DNA of 64,000 bases from Mediterraneibacter massiliensis (GCF_001487105.1 NZ_LN913000.1:646313-710312), one strand, 5' to 3'. Positions 16,230 to 25,361 are shown, counted from the first letter of the stretch. The notes: generated by a model not told the origin, from the sequence alone. Program-made: numbers and translations.

Positions 16230-17924
16230 TTGAAAGACATCAAAGAGAAGGTACGGGATAAGAACCCGAAGATCCGCAATCCTGCCTCCCGGCTTCCCAA
16301 AGAACTGGTGCGTTCTGCCATGCTGGAAACGAAAGAGAAGTCCCGGATGGTGGCAGACAAGGTGGGAAGAGAAACCGGAGAGGAATCTCCGGTGGAATAC
16401 GCTGGAAACCGGATAGAACGGGCGGAACAGCGGGCTGGAAAGGAAAGCGCTTCTGTCGCCTATCATGGTGGAAAGAAGCTGGCAGTGAAAACTTATGAGA
16501 AGATAAAAGAGCAGAGGCAAAGAGAAGCCGTTATAGCCACGTTGGACAGCGAAACAGGAAGCGGTGGAACATCTGGACAGACAAGAACAAAGAAAGGGCG
16601 CACAGGAGCCGGAAGGAGCATCAAGATCAAACCAGAAGCAGAGAAAACGGTCAAGGAGGCCGGAAACCGGACAGTGAAAACAGCGCCCCGTATGGTGAAA
16701 GCTTCCCCGGTTTCTTCTCAAAAGGTGAAAACCCAGGCAATCTTGCAAAAAAAGCAGGCATTCCAATCCATGAGGGCAGCCAGGGAAGCAAAACGGGCTG
16801 CCATGCGCTCTGTCCAGACAGCCAAGCAAAGCAAAAAGACAGCACAGGCAACAGCAAAAGGGATAAAAGCTATGGCAGAAGCAGCGGCCCATGCAGTAAA
16901 GGCAGCGTTTGCAGCGTTGATGGCAGGAGGAGGTACCGTATTTGTGATCTTGATCCTCATTGTGGGGATCATTGGCGGTGCTGCGTTTATCGGGAGTTCC
17001 CAGAGCAGCGAGCCGCTGAGTGCAGAAGTCCTGGCCCATACCCCGGCGATCCAGCGGTATGCCAGGGAATTTGGAATCTCGGAATATGTCCCTGTCATCC
17101 AGGCAATCATGATGCAGGAGAGTGGCGGAAGGGGAACGGATCCCATGCAGGCCAGCGAGTGTCCGTATAATACCCAGTATCCCAATACGCCCGGTGCGAT
17201 CCAGGATGCCGATTATTCTATCAAGGTGGGCGTACAGTATTATGCGGATTGTGTCCGGGAAGCCGGATGTGAAAGCCCACAGGATATGGACAAGCTAAAA
17301 CTTAGTTTACAGGGCTATAATTACGGGAATGGGTATATCTCATGGGCAATCCGAAACCATGGAGGCTATAGCGAGGCCAATGCGCTGCAGTTTTCCCAGG
17401 AACAGGCAGCCGCCCATGGGTGGTCAGGTTATGGCGATCCAGAGTATGTACCCCATGTGCTTCGGTATTATTCTGGCGGGGGATTGTTTGCCGGACTTTT
17501 TGGAAATGGGCAGCTTGTGACCATTGCGAAAAGCCAGTTGGGGAACGAAGGCGGCCAGAAGTTCTGGTCGTGGTGGGGATTCACAGAGCGACAAGAATGG
17601 TGTGCCTGTTTCGTGTCCTGGTGTGCAGACCAGGCAGGACTCATTCAAAGCGGTGCGGTGCCAAAATTTTCTGTTTGTACGGACGGGAAGAACTGGTTTC
17701 AAAACCAAGGAAGATGGCAGGGGGCAGGTAGTATGCCAAGTCCCGGTGCGATCATCTTTTTTGACTGGGAGCATGATGGAACGTGCGACCATGTGGGAAT
17801 CGTGGAACGCTGTGACGGAACAACCGTCTATACCATAGAAGGAAACTCCGGGGATGCGGTAAAGGAGAGAAGCTATTCGATTAGTTCCGATTCCATTATG
17901 GGATATGGAATGGTGGTTTATTAA
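16230..17924 (+). CDS. Bifunctional lytic transglycosylase / CHAP peptidase (CD1108-like)
   Basis: This protein opens the peptidoglycan so that the conjugation channel can cross the wall. Residues 1-225 are basic, Ala/Lys-rich and cytoplasmic; one membrane helix follows (VFVILILIVGIIGGAAFIG, about residue 237). Outside are a lysozyme-like transglycosylase domain with the catalytic Glu in AIMMQESGGRGTDPMQ and the YNYGNGYISWA motif, and a C-terminal CHAP domain with catalytic Cys in EWCACFVSWC and His in CDHVGIVE. Start TTG 16230 is supported by AGGGAGGTG. 564 residues; intact. A terminator-like stem follows. Confidence 0.88.
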   Translation: MKDIKEKVRDKNPKIRNPASRLPKELVRSAMLETKEKSRMVADKVGRETGEESPVEYAGNRIERAEQRAGKESASVAYHGGKKLAVKTYEKIKEQRQREAVIATLDSETGSGGTSGQTRTKKGRTGAGRSIKIKPEAEKTVKEAGNRTVKTAPRMVKASPVSSQKVKTQAILQKKQAFQSMRAAREAKRAAMRSVQTAKQSKKTAQATAKGIKAMAEAAAHAVKAAFAALMAGGGTVFVILILIVGIIGGAAFIGSSQSSEPLSAEVLAHTPAIQRYAREFGISEYVPVIQAIMMQESGGRGTDPMQASECPYNTQYPNTPGAIQDADYSIKVGVQYYADCVREAGCESPQDMDKLKLSLQGYNYGNGYISWAIRNHGGYSEANALQFSQEQAAAHGWSGYGDPEYVPHVLRYYSGGGLFAGLFGNGQLVTIAKSQLGNEGGQKFWSWWGFTERQEWCACFVSWCADQAGLIQSGAVPKFSVCTDGKNWFQNQGRWQGAGSMPSPGAIIFFDWEHDGTCDHVGIVERCDGTTVYTIEGNSGDAVKERSYSISSDSIMGYGMVVY

Positions 17925-17991
17925 AAACATAAAAATAGAGAGTAATCGGATTGTAGAGGATGGGGAAGAATGTTATAATCTTTTGAAAGAG

Positions 17992-18011
17992 GGCAGGGAA
18001 AATACCCTGCC
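17992..18011 (+). terminator. Hairpin after the transfer operon
   Basis: GGCAGGG/CCCTGCC with a 6-base A-rich loop, 67 bases after the hydrolase stop. The T-run after it is poor (TGTTAAG), so termination may be partial. It marks the point where GC content drops and the cargo begins. Confidence 0.5.
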
Positions 18012-18064
18012 TGTTAAGAATAGAAAATGTATTATAAAAAGTGGTTGTATGGGGGAGTGCTTGG

Positions 18065-18781
18065 ATGAATGATTTGTATATACAGGGAGTGCATATAGAT
18101 TGGAATAAAATTCCAGTAAATAGTTATTTGAGAGAAATTGATGCGATAAAAGGTTTGGAAGAACTGATTTTTCATAATTCGATTACTTTTTTTGTTGGAG
18201 AAAACGGAAGTGGAAAATCAACCTTACTGGAGGCACTTGCAGTTGCCTGTGGGTTTAACCCGGAAGGTGGGACAAAGAATTATATTTTTTCCACATATGA
18301 TTCCCATTCGCAATTGCATGAAGCTATACGTGTTGTAAAGGGATACCGTCAAGCAAAATGGGGATATTTTCTGAGAGCAGAGAGTTTTTATAATGTGGCG
18401 ACAAAAGAGGAAGAATATGCAGACTGGGAACACCCATCAGAAAAATACCATGAAAAATCACATGGAGAGAGTTTTCTTGCACTTGCTCAAAATTATCTGA
18501 AACCGAATGGCGTGTATTTTTTTGATGAGCCAGAGGCGGCATTATCGCCGCAAAGACAGTTGACATTGTTGATGGAAATACATGCATGTGCCAGACAAGG
18601 ATCCCAGTTTATAATCGTTACACATTCTCCAATTTTGCTTGGGATTCCAGAAGCCCAGATTATAGCATTTGATGAAGAAGGGATACATGAGTGTAAATAT
18701 GAAGAAACAGAAAGTTATATGGTAACAGAAATGTTTATTAACAATAGAGAACAGTTGCTTCGCAGACTTCTTTCTGAATGA
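18065..18781 (+). CDS. Stand-alone ABC-type ATPase (AAA_21-like)
   Basis: A 238-residue soluble ATPase with Walker A VGENGSGKST (near residue 42), a signature-like HGESFLAL, Walker B GVYFFDEPEAALSPQ and a switch His in IIVTHSPIL. The pattern is that of SMC/OLD-like ATPases rather than transporter ATPases; no permease is adjacent. Such proteins often act with a second effector in phage defence or DNA repair. The next gene, 30 bases on, encodes a membrane protein and may be the partner. ATG 18065 is chosen since GGGGGAG is 8 bases upstream; an upstream codon at 18041 lacks one. Codon use is AT-rich relative to the transfer genes, implying cargo. Confidence 0.8.
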   Translation: MNDLYIQGVHIDWNKIPVNSYLREIDAIKGLEELIFHNSITFFVGENGSGKSTLLEALAVACGFNPEGGTKNYIFSTYDSHSQLHEAIRVVKGYRQAKWGYFLRAESFYNVATKEEEYADWEHPSEKYHEKSHGESFLALAQNYLKPNGVYFFDEPEAALSPQRQLTLLMEIHACARQGSQFIIVTHSPILLGIPEAQIIAFDEEGIHECKYEETESYMVTEMFINNREQLLRRLLSE

Positions 18782-18811
18782 AAAAAAGATAAGCATGAGG
18801 AGAAAAGAAAA

Positions 18812-19363
18812 ATGAACAATAATCGAGGCGGAGAAAGAACGATTTATGATGAATCCCTGTTCAGAATATTTCTTTGGTCAGGATTTCCAATATTTATGAT
18901 TTTGCTGTTTGCCTGTGTGGCAATTAGCGGGATTGTCTTCATTTATAGGCATTCAGATCCAGAAGGAGTAAAAATTATTATTTTTTGTTTTGCGGTTTTA
19001 ATTCCAGTTTCTTATGGAAGCCCATTTGTTAGTTTATTTAAGGCGTGGAAACAACAACATAAGATTGGGATTTTTTGGAAAGAGAGGACAGATCATCATC
19101 TTCCAGAATGGAAAAGAGATTGGTATTTGATTTGCGACAGAGGTGGATTTATTCTTGAACATAGAAGTTACATAAAACGGATTATTGGCTGCCGTGAGGA
19201 AACGGAAAGAGCAGATCATGCACGAGGAAAAGTTTATTATATAACATTTGAGGATATTGATGGGAAAAAACACACATTGAAATTTTCTTATGAGTCGTGG
19301 GCTTTGGAATTTCAGAAGTGGTTTGAAAAGCAGACATATGAAAAAGAAAATGTAGAACTCTAG
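18812..19363 (+). CDS. Membrane protein, unknown
   Basis: 183 residues with two membrane helices (residues about 18-48, FLWSGFPIFMILLFACVAI onward, and 55-75) and a cytoplasmic C-terminal domain of strands (WYLICDRGGFILEHRSYIKRII ... VYYITFEDIDGKKHTLKF) that looks like a PH- or YcxB-like beta sandwich. No family is certain. It follows the ATPase by 30 bases on the same strand and shares its low GC, so both likely arrived together. Confidence 0.55.
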   Translation: MNNNRGGERTIYDESLFRIFLWSGFPIFMILLFACVAISGIVFIYRHSDPEGVKIIIFCFAVLIPVSYGSPFVSLFKAWKQQHKIGIFWKERTDHHLPEWKRDWYLICDRGGFILEHRSYIKRIIGCREETERADHARGKVYYITFEDIDGKKHTLKFSYESWALEFQKWFEKQTYEKENVEL

Positions 19364-19422
19364 GAATAAAAGGAGTGCTTTAAAATATAAAAATAAATAA
19401 GTATGATTAGGAAGTGAAACTG

Positions 19423-19779
19423 ATGGATCGTAAAGATGTATTTGAATATGTAAAAAAACAATATGGAACAGTACCGGAATATCTTTGGAAAGAATCCCCA
19501 GAAAGTGCGGTACTTCGTCATAAAAACGGGAAATGGTATGCAGTGTTGATGCAGGTTAAAAAATCTAAGTTAGAACTAGAAGGAGAGGGCACGGTAGATA
19601 TTATTAATGTGAAGTGTGAACCGGATATGGTTGGAGTTTTGATAGAGACCTATGGTTTTCTTCCAGGATATCATATGAATAAGGAACATTGGATTACGAT
19701 GCTGATGGACGGAACTGTAAGTGAAGCGAAGATTTTAGATTTTTTGGATATGAGTTACGATTTAATTGATAGAAGCTGA
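19423..19779 (+). CDS. MmcQ/YjbR family protein
   Basis: A 118-residue protein of the MmcQ/YjbR family, small double-wing DNA-binding-like proteins. The family pattern is seen in FEYVKKQYGTVPEYLW, the strand YAVLMQV, the DIINVKCEPDMV segment and the C-terminal GYHMNKEHWITMLMDG and LDMSYDLI. ATG 19423 has AGGAAG upstream; GTG 19414 overlaps it. Biochemical function is not established. It closes the AT-rich cargo block. Confidence 0.78.
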   Translation: MDRKDVFEYVKKQYGTVPEYLWKESPESAVLRHKNGKWYAVLMQVKKSKLELEGEGTVDIINVKCEPDMVGVLIETYGFLPGYHMNKEHWITMLMDGTVSEAKILDFLDMSYDLIDRS

Positions 19780-19822
19780 TAAATAAGAATAAAAAGGTAT
19801 GTAAGAAACGAATAAGATTTGA

Positions 19823-19924
19823 TGTAATCATATAGGTGAAGTAGAAAAGATTAACGGGCAGAAGGTGCGGGAAGTTAGGATCGTCTATAATTTTGTCGGA
19901 GAAATCCCGGAAATTACAGCATAA
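19823..19924 (+). pseudogene. C-terminal remnant of a large serine recombinase
   Basis: An in-frame stretch of 33 codons after a TGA reads IGEVEKINGQKVREVRIVYN then FVGEI and a stop. This is the typical end (DUF4368-like) of large serine recombinases of conjugative elements, where a Lys/Val-rich strand ends in YNFVG. The rest of the gene is absent. It probably marks the former integrase end of the ICE or of a neighbour. Identification rests on pattern memory only. Confidence 0.5.
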
Positions 19925-20036
19925 TAATTTCGCCTCACCTTTCAAGCAGCGAGGAATGGAACTTTCTTTTTGTAAAATAGCGATAGATATATTCACAATT
20001 TGTTTACAATTAAATTCCTAGCCGTACAGTAGAAAA

Positions 20037-20876
20037 ATGATGACGAAAGATGATGCAAATGCTATAATGTTTGCATATAGATATGACAATTTAACCATAT
20101 CGGAATCTTTATTCAAACAGATGATTGGAGATATTGCTATTATGAGAAATCCATGGCCAATTTTCAGCATTGCGGCTCTCTCTGGAGCTGCGTGCCTGAT
20201 TTATGATCACTTTTTTTCTTACGAGACTATGTGGATTGCTGTTGTAGTGTTTCTTGCGCTGCTTGCTCTATGCTTTTTTGCATATTGCAAATATGAACAC
20301 TGGCTGGCAAAGAAACTTAACCCCTATGTGGTGGCGTATCAAAGCGACCATAATCTTGAGAATTTGAAACAGGGATTGGATCGCTGGCGTCCCTGGGCAT
20401 TCAGCAAACATTCCAAAAATATCATTACAGCGAACTGGTTCTCCGCTCTGCTGGAACAACAGCGCTGGACAGAAGCAGAAGAAACTTTGGAGCAGTTTTT
20501 GCATCGAGCAAAAAATACGCAGGATAAAATAGGGTATCACCTGCTTCGGGGAGATTACGCAAGAGCGATCGGAGACACCAAATTAGAGGAACAGGAACGA
20601 CTTTTAAGCGAACAGCTAAAAAACCAACTTGGAAACAAAAAGGGAGAATCAAGAGTACCCGCAAACGCCCAAGAGAGTAAATATGCTTTCTTTTGCTGGC
20701 TCTCTTTCAGCTTTGGTCTGGCACTGTTCGGAATCATCAGCAATATAGCCACCGGGGACTCAATACTCGGGTCGGTTGGAGCCGGACTTTTTATTTTGGG
20801 TTTGTTCTCATTCCCAGTCTGCTTGATCTGGCTGATTCTCTGGTTGATCCGGCGCAGAAAGGAGGCTGTTAAATGA
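20037..20876 (+). CDS. Membrane protein with TPR-like middle, unknown
   Basis: 279 residues. Two membrane helices (about 43-62 and 66-88) are followed by a cytoplasmic helical region of about 110 residues rich in Trp/Glu/Gln (NWFSALLEQQRWTEAEETLE, a tetratricopeptide-like hairpin), then two more membrane helices (about 212-235 and 240-270). The ATG lacks a good ribosome site (only AGAAAAA precedes), so the start is uncertain. Its stop overlaps the next start by four bases. With the next two genes it forms a probable cell-envelope operon. Confidence 0.6.
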   Translation: MMTKDDANAIMFAYRYDNLTISESLFKQMIGDIAIMRNPWPIFSIAALSGAACLIYDHFFSYETMWIAVVVFLALLALCFFAYCKYEHWLAKKLNPYVVAYQSDHNLENLKQGLDRWRPWAFSKHSKNIITANWFSALLEQQRWTEAEETLEQFLHRAKNTQDKIGYHLLRGDYARAIGDTKLEEQERLLSEQLKNQLGNKKGESRVPANAQESKYAFFCWLSFSFGLALFGIISNIATGDSILGSVGAGLFILGLFSFPVCLIWLILWLIRRRKEAVK

Positions 20877-21460
20877 CTTATATCCTCCCGATACTCTACG
20901 TAATTGTGTCTTATACATTCTTCCTTTTGGCAGTTTGTTTTGGCAATGCGATCACATTGCAGATAGTATCGATCCTTCTGCCCTTTATCATGGGGATCGC
21001 CAATTTGATTGTTGTGCTGACCGTAGGAAGAAAGTGGTCGAGAAAAACATTGCTGAACAGCACTTTGATCATCAAATATGGACTGATCCCGTTCTACCTG
21101 ATCGGAGGGAGCATCACCGTATATGTAACGCTGATGGCATTCTTCCCATTGCCGCTGATGGCGTTGTTTGGACTGGTAACCATTGTTTTTTTGATTTTAG
21201 GATACGGGATTCTATTAGGGGCAGCCCCCTATGCTATCGCTTATCTGATAAAGTCATGCAAAGACGGCATACATCCGAAATGGTTGGCGGTTTTAGCTGG
21301 AATCTGCCAGTTCTTCTTTTCCTTTGATGTACTTGCAATGATGGTTCTGACATTAAAGGAACGGCATAGGGTCAAAACGACGATTGCCGTTTTCTGTGCA
21401 ATGTGTCTTGCTCTCCTGCTGATCGTACTCTATGTGGTCATGACACTGATCGGAGTATAA
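20873..21460 (+). CDS. Polytopic membrane protein, unknown
   Basis: 195 residues, almost all hydrophobic: about six membrane helices (first ILPILYVIVSYTFFLLAVCF, last at the C-terminus ALLLIVLYVVMTLIG). No transporter signature or conserved charged residue inside the helices is evident. It overlaps the upstream gene (ATGA), a sign of coupling. I cannot assign it to a transporter family. Confidence 0.6.
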   Translation: MTYILPILYVIVSYTFFLLAVCFGNAITLQIVSILLPFIMGIANLIVVLTVGRKWSRKTLLNSTLIIKYGLIPFYLIGGSITVYVTLMAFFPLPLMALFGLVTIVFLILGYGILLGAAPYAIAYLIKSCKDGIHPKWLAVLAGICQFFFSFDVLAMMVLTLKERHRVKTTIAVFCAMCLALLLIVLYVVMTLIGV

Positions 21461-21534
21461 TCACCATTTATATAGGATATGACTTGCTCATACATAAAAC
21501 AAATTTGATAGAATCGCAGAAAGGATTTATGCTT

Positions 21535-22647
21535 ATGAAAAAACAATGGATTGCTTTACTAACAGGATGTGTGCTGGTATGCAGTATGCTGGCCGGATGC
21601 GGCTCAAAACCTCAGACATCAGCTCCGGCAGCTGCGGGCAGCGATAAAGGCTGTACGGATGAGGCCATTCTGTCTCAGCTGAAAAATGACGGTACACCTG
21701 AGTTCGTACTGGATGGCACTTACTACACACTTCCTTTGGAAACTTCCCAGCTGATACAAGCCGGCTGGAGTTTGGAAACGGAAGAATATGATGCAGCAGA
21801 GGTTTCTCTGCAACCCGGCGAGCGTATTTATGGGGAATTTTCCAAAGACGATCAGGAAATGGATGTGGCAATCGTAAATGCCGGGACAGAGCCATGCAAG
21901 CCTGCTGAGGGCGGAACGGTGGTAGAATTGGAATATTCTGCCGATAAGGATCAACAAAATCCTGATTTCTTTGTAACGCTCAATGGGATCAACTGTGCGA
22001 TGTCCAACGCAGCTTTACAAAAGGCGCTGGAAGGTGTAGACGGATATGAACTGAATTCCGCAGGAAATATCGACATCAATCGTACTGTTGATGATGATGA
22101 AATTGCTGTTTATAAAGTCATTCTGGATGATGACTACACAGCAATCACGCTTGCTTCGGACAATGTTTTTGAATACAAGGATTATCAGCCGCAAGAAGTA
22201 AAAGAACAGGCATCTAATGAAAAGATTGCCGCTTACAAGGATACTACAAAAGCCGAGATGGAGCCGTATGCTCAGGATTTCAATGCGATCATCGAGGGAT
22301 ATGAAGAAAATATGGCCGTTGGATTTTACAGTGAAGGTACTATTTGGGGCGAAGAAGTCGGTGAATATAAATCTATTGCCGGAACGCCGCTCGCTTCGGA
22401 TGTGTCTCTCTACATCGCAGAGGATACAACCGGCCAGCTCTACTGTATTGCTAACCAGATTTTGAATGAAGATGGTACTGTAAGCACTGCCATTGAGTTT
22501 GAGGAAGGCGATCAGGTCAAGGTTTGGGGTTATGCTTCACAGTATCTGGAATTGCAGGAAGGTCTGAAAATCGTCGTGGTTCAGCCTGGTATCATTGAAC
22601 GCAACGGCGAACTGGTGATCCTGGACGAAAATTTGAAAGTAGACTAA
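21535..22647 (+). CDS. Secreted lipoprotein, unknown
   Basis: A 370-residue lipoprotein: Lys-rich start, hydrophobic h-region, and lipobox LAGC with the modified Cys at about residue 22. The mature part is acidic and holds two repeated-looking domains: one (residues about 45-165) of a type common in Lachnospiraceae lipoproteins (TSQLIQAGW, AIVNAG) and a C-terminal beta-rich part (about 250-370) resembling a DUF-type barrel. ATG 21535 follows AAGGA by 9 bases. It is 74 bases after the polytopic protein, so the trio may act together at the membrane. A terminator follows. Confidence 0.72.
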   Translation: MKKQWIALLTGCVLVCSMLAGCGSKPQTSAPAAAGSDKGCTDEAILSQLKNDGTPEFVLDGTYYTLPLETSQLIQAGWSLETEEYDAAEVSLQPGERIYGEFSKDDQEMDVAIVNAGTEPCKPAEGGTVVELEYSADKDQQNPDFFVTLNGINCAMSNAALQKALEGVDGYELNSAGNIDINRTVDDDEIAVYKVILDDDYTAITLASDNVFEYKDYQPQEVKEQASNEKIAAYKDTTKAEMEPYAQDFNAIIEGYEENMAVGFYSEGTIWGEEVGEYKSIAGTPLASDVSLYIAEDTTGQLYCIANQILNEDGTVSTAIEFEEGDQVKVWGYASQYLELQEGLKIVVVQPGIIERNGELVILDENLKVD

Positions 22648-22655
22648 TGCTTTTG

Positions 22656-22694
22656 AACGCCGGGTGCATATATCAAAGGATTGCATCCGGCGTT
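22656..22694 (+). terminator. Terminator after lipoprotein gene
   Basis: AACGCCGGGTGCA pairs with TGCATCCGGCGTT across a 13-base loop, one mismatch, 8 bases after the lipoprotein stop. There is only a weak T-run. It also lies at the broken edge of the Tn916-like segment, so it could serve both sides. Confidence 0.6.
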
Positions 22695-22712
22695 CTCAAC
22701 TTAAAACAATAA

Positions 22713-23522
22713 TTAGCTTCCGCTTTTTGTCTTAGGCGTTTCAATATAATAACCCTGTTCCTTGCTCTTTAGTAACTGGTGGTCGATAACCACAACCTCA
22801 TGGATAAAATCAACGTCCATGATTGTCAGTCCGCACAGTTCCGAGATACGAAGTCCTGTCTTTAACAGTATCAGCACATCATCATAATACTTGTGATACA
22901 CATTGTCCGTCTTGATGAATGAGAGTAGGGCTTGTTCCTGTTCCTCTGTCAATGCGACTTTCTCTTTGGTATCATTTTCTAGGACTTCACTTAACTTGAA
23001 ATCAAAGGGATTTTTCCTTACGCAATCGTCTTGTATGGCGATATAGAATGACGCTTTTAACGAGCGTTTATGGTTGTTAATGGTATTGTAGGAAAAACCT
23101 TTCTCTTTCATGCGTAACGCCCATTCTTTAGCATCAGAGGGCTTGATTGTATCAATGCTCCTAGCACCCAACTTGTCCTCTTTCAATAACCGCAAGAGCT
23201 GTTCCCGTTGTTTCATTGTGCTTTTCTTCACATTTTCCCTTTGTGCGTTCTGTTTGGCATAGAGTTGACAAAGCGTCATTTTCTTGCCTGTGCTGTTGAT
23301 ACCGTCCTCAATATCCCGTCTTATCTGTTGTTCCAGTTCTCGAAGTGAGGGTTTTACCCGTTTTCCCTTTGGTGTCGGGTCTGTGGGTGTCAATCTCCAA
23401 GCATACACATATTTTGTGTTTCCAAATGCGTCTACATATTTATATAAGTATTTTCCGTCTGTTCGTTGGCTCTCTCCAGTATGCAGGATACGACCTTTGT
23501 TATCCCGTCTTTTTTCTTTCAT
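22713..23522 (-). pseudogene. int: Tn916-type tyrosine integrase, C-terminus missing
   Basis: The 269 residues match the first two thirds of Tn916 integrase: arm-binding domain (MKEKRRDNKGRIL), core-binding domain (KKMTLCQLYAKQNAQR, SIDTIKPSDAKEWA) and the start of the catalytic domain with the first Arg (LLKTGLRISELCG). It stops at IETPKTKSGS, where the family continues for about 135 residues that contain the HxxR, His and nucleophile Tyr. Catalysis is therefore impossible. A ribosome site lies before the start near 23530. The broken end abuts the terminator at 22694, pointing to a deletion. Confidence 0.88.
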
Positions 23523-23600
23523 GGTGTCTGCTCCTTTCCTTGTTGGAAAGAGCCTTGATATGACTTGTGTTCATCATAACACATACAAGGCTCATTTGCA

Positions 23601-23804
23601 CTAGATAGCGTCCAATTTGTCAATAACCTGTTCAAACTGTCGGCGTTTAATCTGTATGCGGTTGCCATTCATAATGAGCCAGCCAGCGTCCTTGTTTTCC
23701 TCTGCCAAGCGTCTTAACTTGTTTTCTCCGATACGGAAATATTTTGACGCTTCTTCAATGGTAAGGGTATATTTTTCCCATACGGGAATATCGTTGTTAT
23801 TCAT
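23601..23804 (-). CDS. xis: Tn916-type excisionase
   Basis: A 67-residue excisionase: [19 protein letters not shown], the winged-helix start, then [14 protein letters not shown] and the basic recognition part [14 protein letters not shown]. Xis bends the ends of the element for excision with Int. It lies 78 bases upstream of int on the same strand, the normal Tn916 arrangement, and touches the stop of the Rep gene. It looks intact, although its partner is truncated. Confidence 0.92.
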   Translation of the reverse strand: MNNNDIPVWEKYTLTIEEASKYFRIGENKLRRLAEENKDAGWLIMNGNRIQIKRRQFEQVIDKLDAI

Positions 23805-24814
23805 CAGATACCTCCTTTCCCATGTTTCGTGTCATACTGGATATAGGGGATAAGGTCGATGCGGTTTATCCTCTGTAAATGGGCGGATAATTTACTGGAA
23901 AGGGAATTACTGTATTTTGCCTTATCAAGCATAGTTCCTACTTTTTCCAGTCCACCTAATGCGTCATGTTCTTCCAAAAAATAAAAACTTTTGACAGCGG
24001 AAATCACGCCACCCTCTGTGAGCCATTGCTGTGTTTCCTCAAGGAAATTATGCTGTTTGGGTACTTGCAGTTTTAAGACTTCCACAGCCCCTAAAAAGCG
24101 TTCCCAAAACCGACATGTTTTCCACCTGCTTTTATTACTTTCGTTTCTGTTTGGTACGACAAAACGTAGGTTGTTTGCCAGCAGTCCGAAAGCCAGTTCC
24201 CCAAGTTCCAGCGGTCTGTCCTTGAATGTCATGGCAAAAGCATGAGACTTATCATCACGCAGTTGCATTTCTGTCCGTTTCCAACTGCCGACTTCATCAA
24301 GTGTCTTATTATGTTTTGAACAGACTTCCTTATCTTTATCATAAAAGCGGTAGGACAATCCCGATTTACCAGCACCGATATAAACGGTCTTTGCGGTGTC
24401 GAAATAATCAAACTTGCTTTCGTCAAAATGGTAGCCCTCACTATTCGAGATAAATTCCTCTTTTTCGCATTTCTTCTTTATCTGCTCTATGGTAAAGAAT
24501 GGCTTTTCGTTCTTATCATCAATGGCAATATCAAGTCTTGTGAAATGGAAATTATCCAGTCCGTATCTTCGCTCACAGCGTCGGAACATATCCCCAAAGG
24601 TATAATTCCTACTGTCGAGAATACGGAAAATATCATCACAACCTCTGCCAGTCATAACAAGATAACAGCCTAGCCCCTGTGGGTTGTCCTCTGTCTTTCT
24701 TGCGTCCCCCGATACATAAATATCTCCAATCTGCCAGCGTGCTTGATAAGTCTTGAATTTTATCGTTGCTGGATAAACATTGAAAATGTCAGTCGGTAAA
24801 TCTAAAATGTGCAT
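23804..24814 (-). CDS. Rep_trans/MobT-like initiation protein, probably 5' frameshifted
   Basis: Tn916-family Orf20/MobT proteins nick DNA to start rolling-circle replication or transfer. This 336-residue reading frame holds the Rep_trans domain: [12 protein letters not shown] (metal site region), [20 protein letters not shown] and [11 protein letters not shown]. Upstream, the same frame continues with plausible family residues (LSVKIDYISIVFETATAED) but has no start codon. The good ATG with AAAGGAG at 24900-24902 is in another frame and meets a stop after 11 codons. One missing base near the A-run at about 24880 would join them. The start at 24814 is therefore only the first in-frame ATG. Confidence 0.75.
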   Translation of the reverse strand: MHILDLPTDIFNVYPATIKFKTYQARWQIGDIYVSGDARKTEDNPQGLGCYLVMTGRGCDDIFRILDSRNYTFGDMFRRCERRYGLDNFHFTRLDIAIDDKNEKPFFTIEQIKKKCEKEEFISNSEGYHFDESKFDYFDTAKTVYIGAGKSGLSYRFYDKDKEVCSKHNKTLDEVGSWKRTEMQLRDDKSHAFAMTFKDRPLELGELAFGLLANNLRFVVPNRNESNKSRWKTCRFWERFLGAVEVLKLQVPKQHNFLEETQQWLTEGGVISAVKSFYFLEEHDALGGLEKVGTMLDKAKYSNSLSSKLSAHLQRINRIDLIPYIQYDTKHGKGGI

Positions 24815-24902
24815 GATTACATCTTCAGCGGTTGCCGTTTCAAATACAATGCTGATGTAATCAATCTTAACGGATAAATTTTTGTGTGTAGTTATAGTGC
24901 AT

Positions 24903-25361
24903 TGCTCCTTTCGTATGCCCCGTTTTTTTGCGGGGTAAAAATCGTGTTTTTTCCTTTATTTATCACAGTTTCTAGGTACTATGACATGTATACGCAGGGC
25001 GGTGTTACATATACGCCCTATGCGTTCGCCTAAAGGCGTTCCCTTTCTTCCTGTGCCTGATCCGTTCTTAACGCTCACGAGCCTTGTAAGGCTCGTGGCT
25101 AAACGGAACAGCTCCAGTCAGAAACCTTATTTTCTGTCTGATAGTCCATGCTTATTCATGCTATCAAAATGAAAATACATCTTTTCTATGCTTACTCAAG
25201 CGTGTGATTGACCCTAGCGTGCTTAATCACTCTACCTGATACGATAATAACGCCATTAGAATTACTTGTCAAGAAGTTTTTGTTGACTTTTAGATATAGA
25301 TTAAGTATGATATGCTTATAAATACCAAGAAAAGCAACGAAAGGAGCGGTTATACTAAGTT
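24903..25361. other. Gene-free structured region of the Tn916-like segment
   Basis: 459 bases without a gene. It holds CCCCG/CGGGG with a T-rich loop (24918-24935), a GCC/GGC stem near 25030, and a perfect 22-base palindrome CACGAGCCTTGTAAGGCTCGTG (25076-25097), followed by a stem around TCAGAAA/TTTCTGT. In Tn916-like elements this interval carries the origin for MobT and regulatory leader transcripts, so an origin or a structured RNA is possible. Confidence 0.45.

Larger units (their letters stand above)
1..19924. mobile_element. Integrative conjugative element, transfer module (partial, left end outside window)
   Basis: The genes here run almost entirely on the plus strand with short spacings and include every core part of a Gram-positive conjugation system: relaxase with MobC, VirD4-type coupling ATPase, VirB4 ATPase, VirB6-like and PrgI membrane proteins and a wall hydrolase. 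The gene order MobC, relaxase, PcfB, ArdC-like, TraG, VirB6-like, PrgI, VirB4, hydrolase is that of Clostridia ICEs. The right limit is set by a recombinase remnant ending at 19924, which is an inference. The left end and the element's own working integrase are not in the window. Confidence 0.8.

Noticed and set aside
15879..17039. 386-codon minus-strand open frame
   Set aside because: Antisense to two well-supported plus-strand genes; Cys/Phe/Leu-rich translation typical of antisense reading.
21403..21534. Longer start for the lipoprotein gene
   Set aside because: The upstream codons overlap the preceding gene and would bury the signal peptide; ATG 21535 has a ribosome site.
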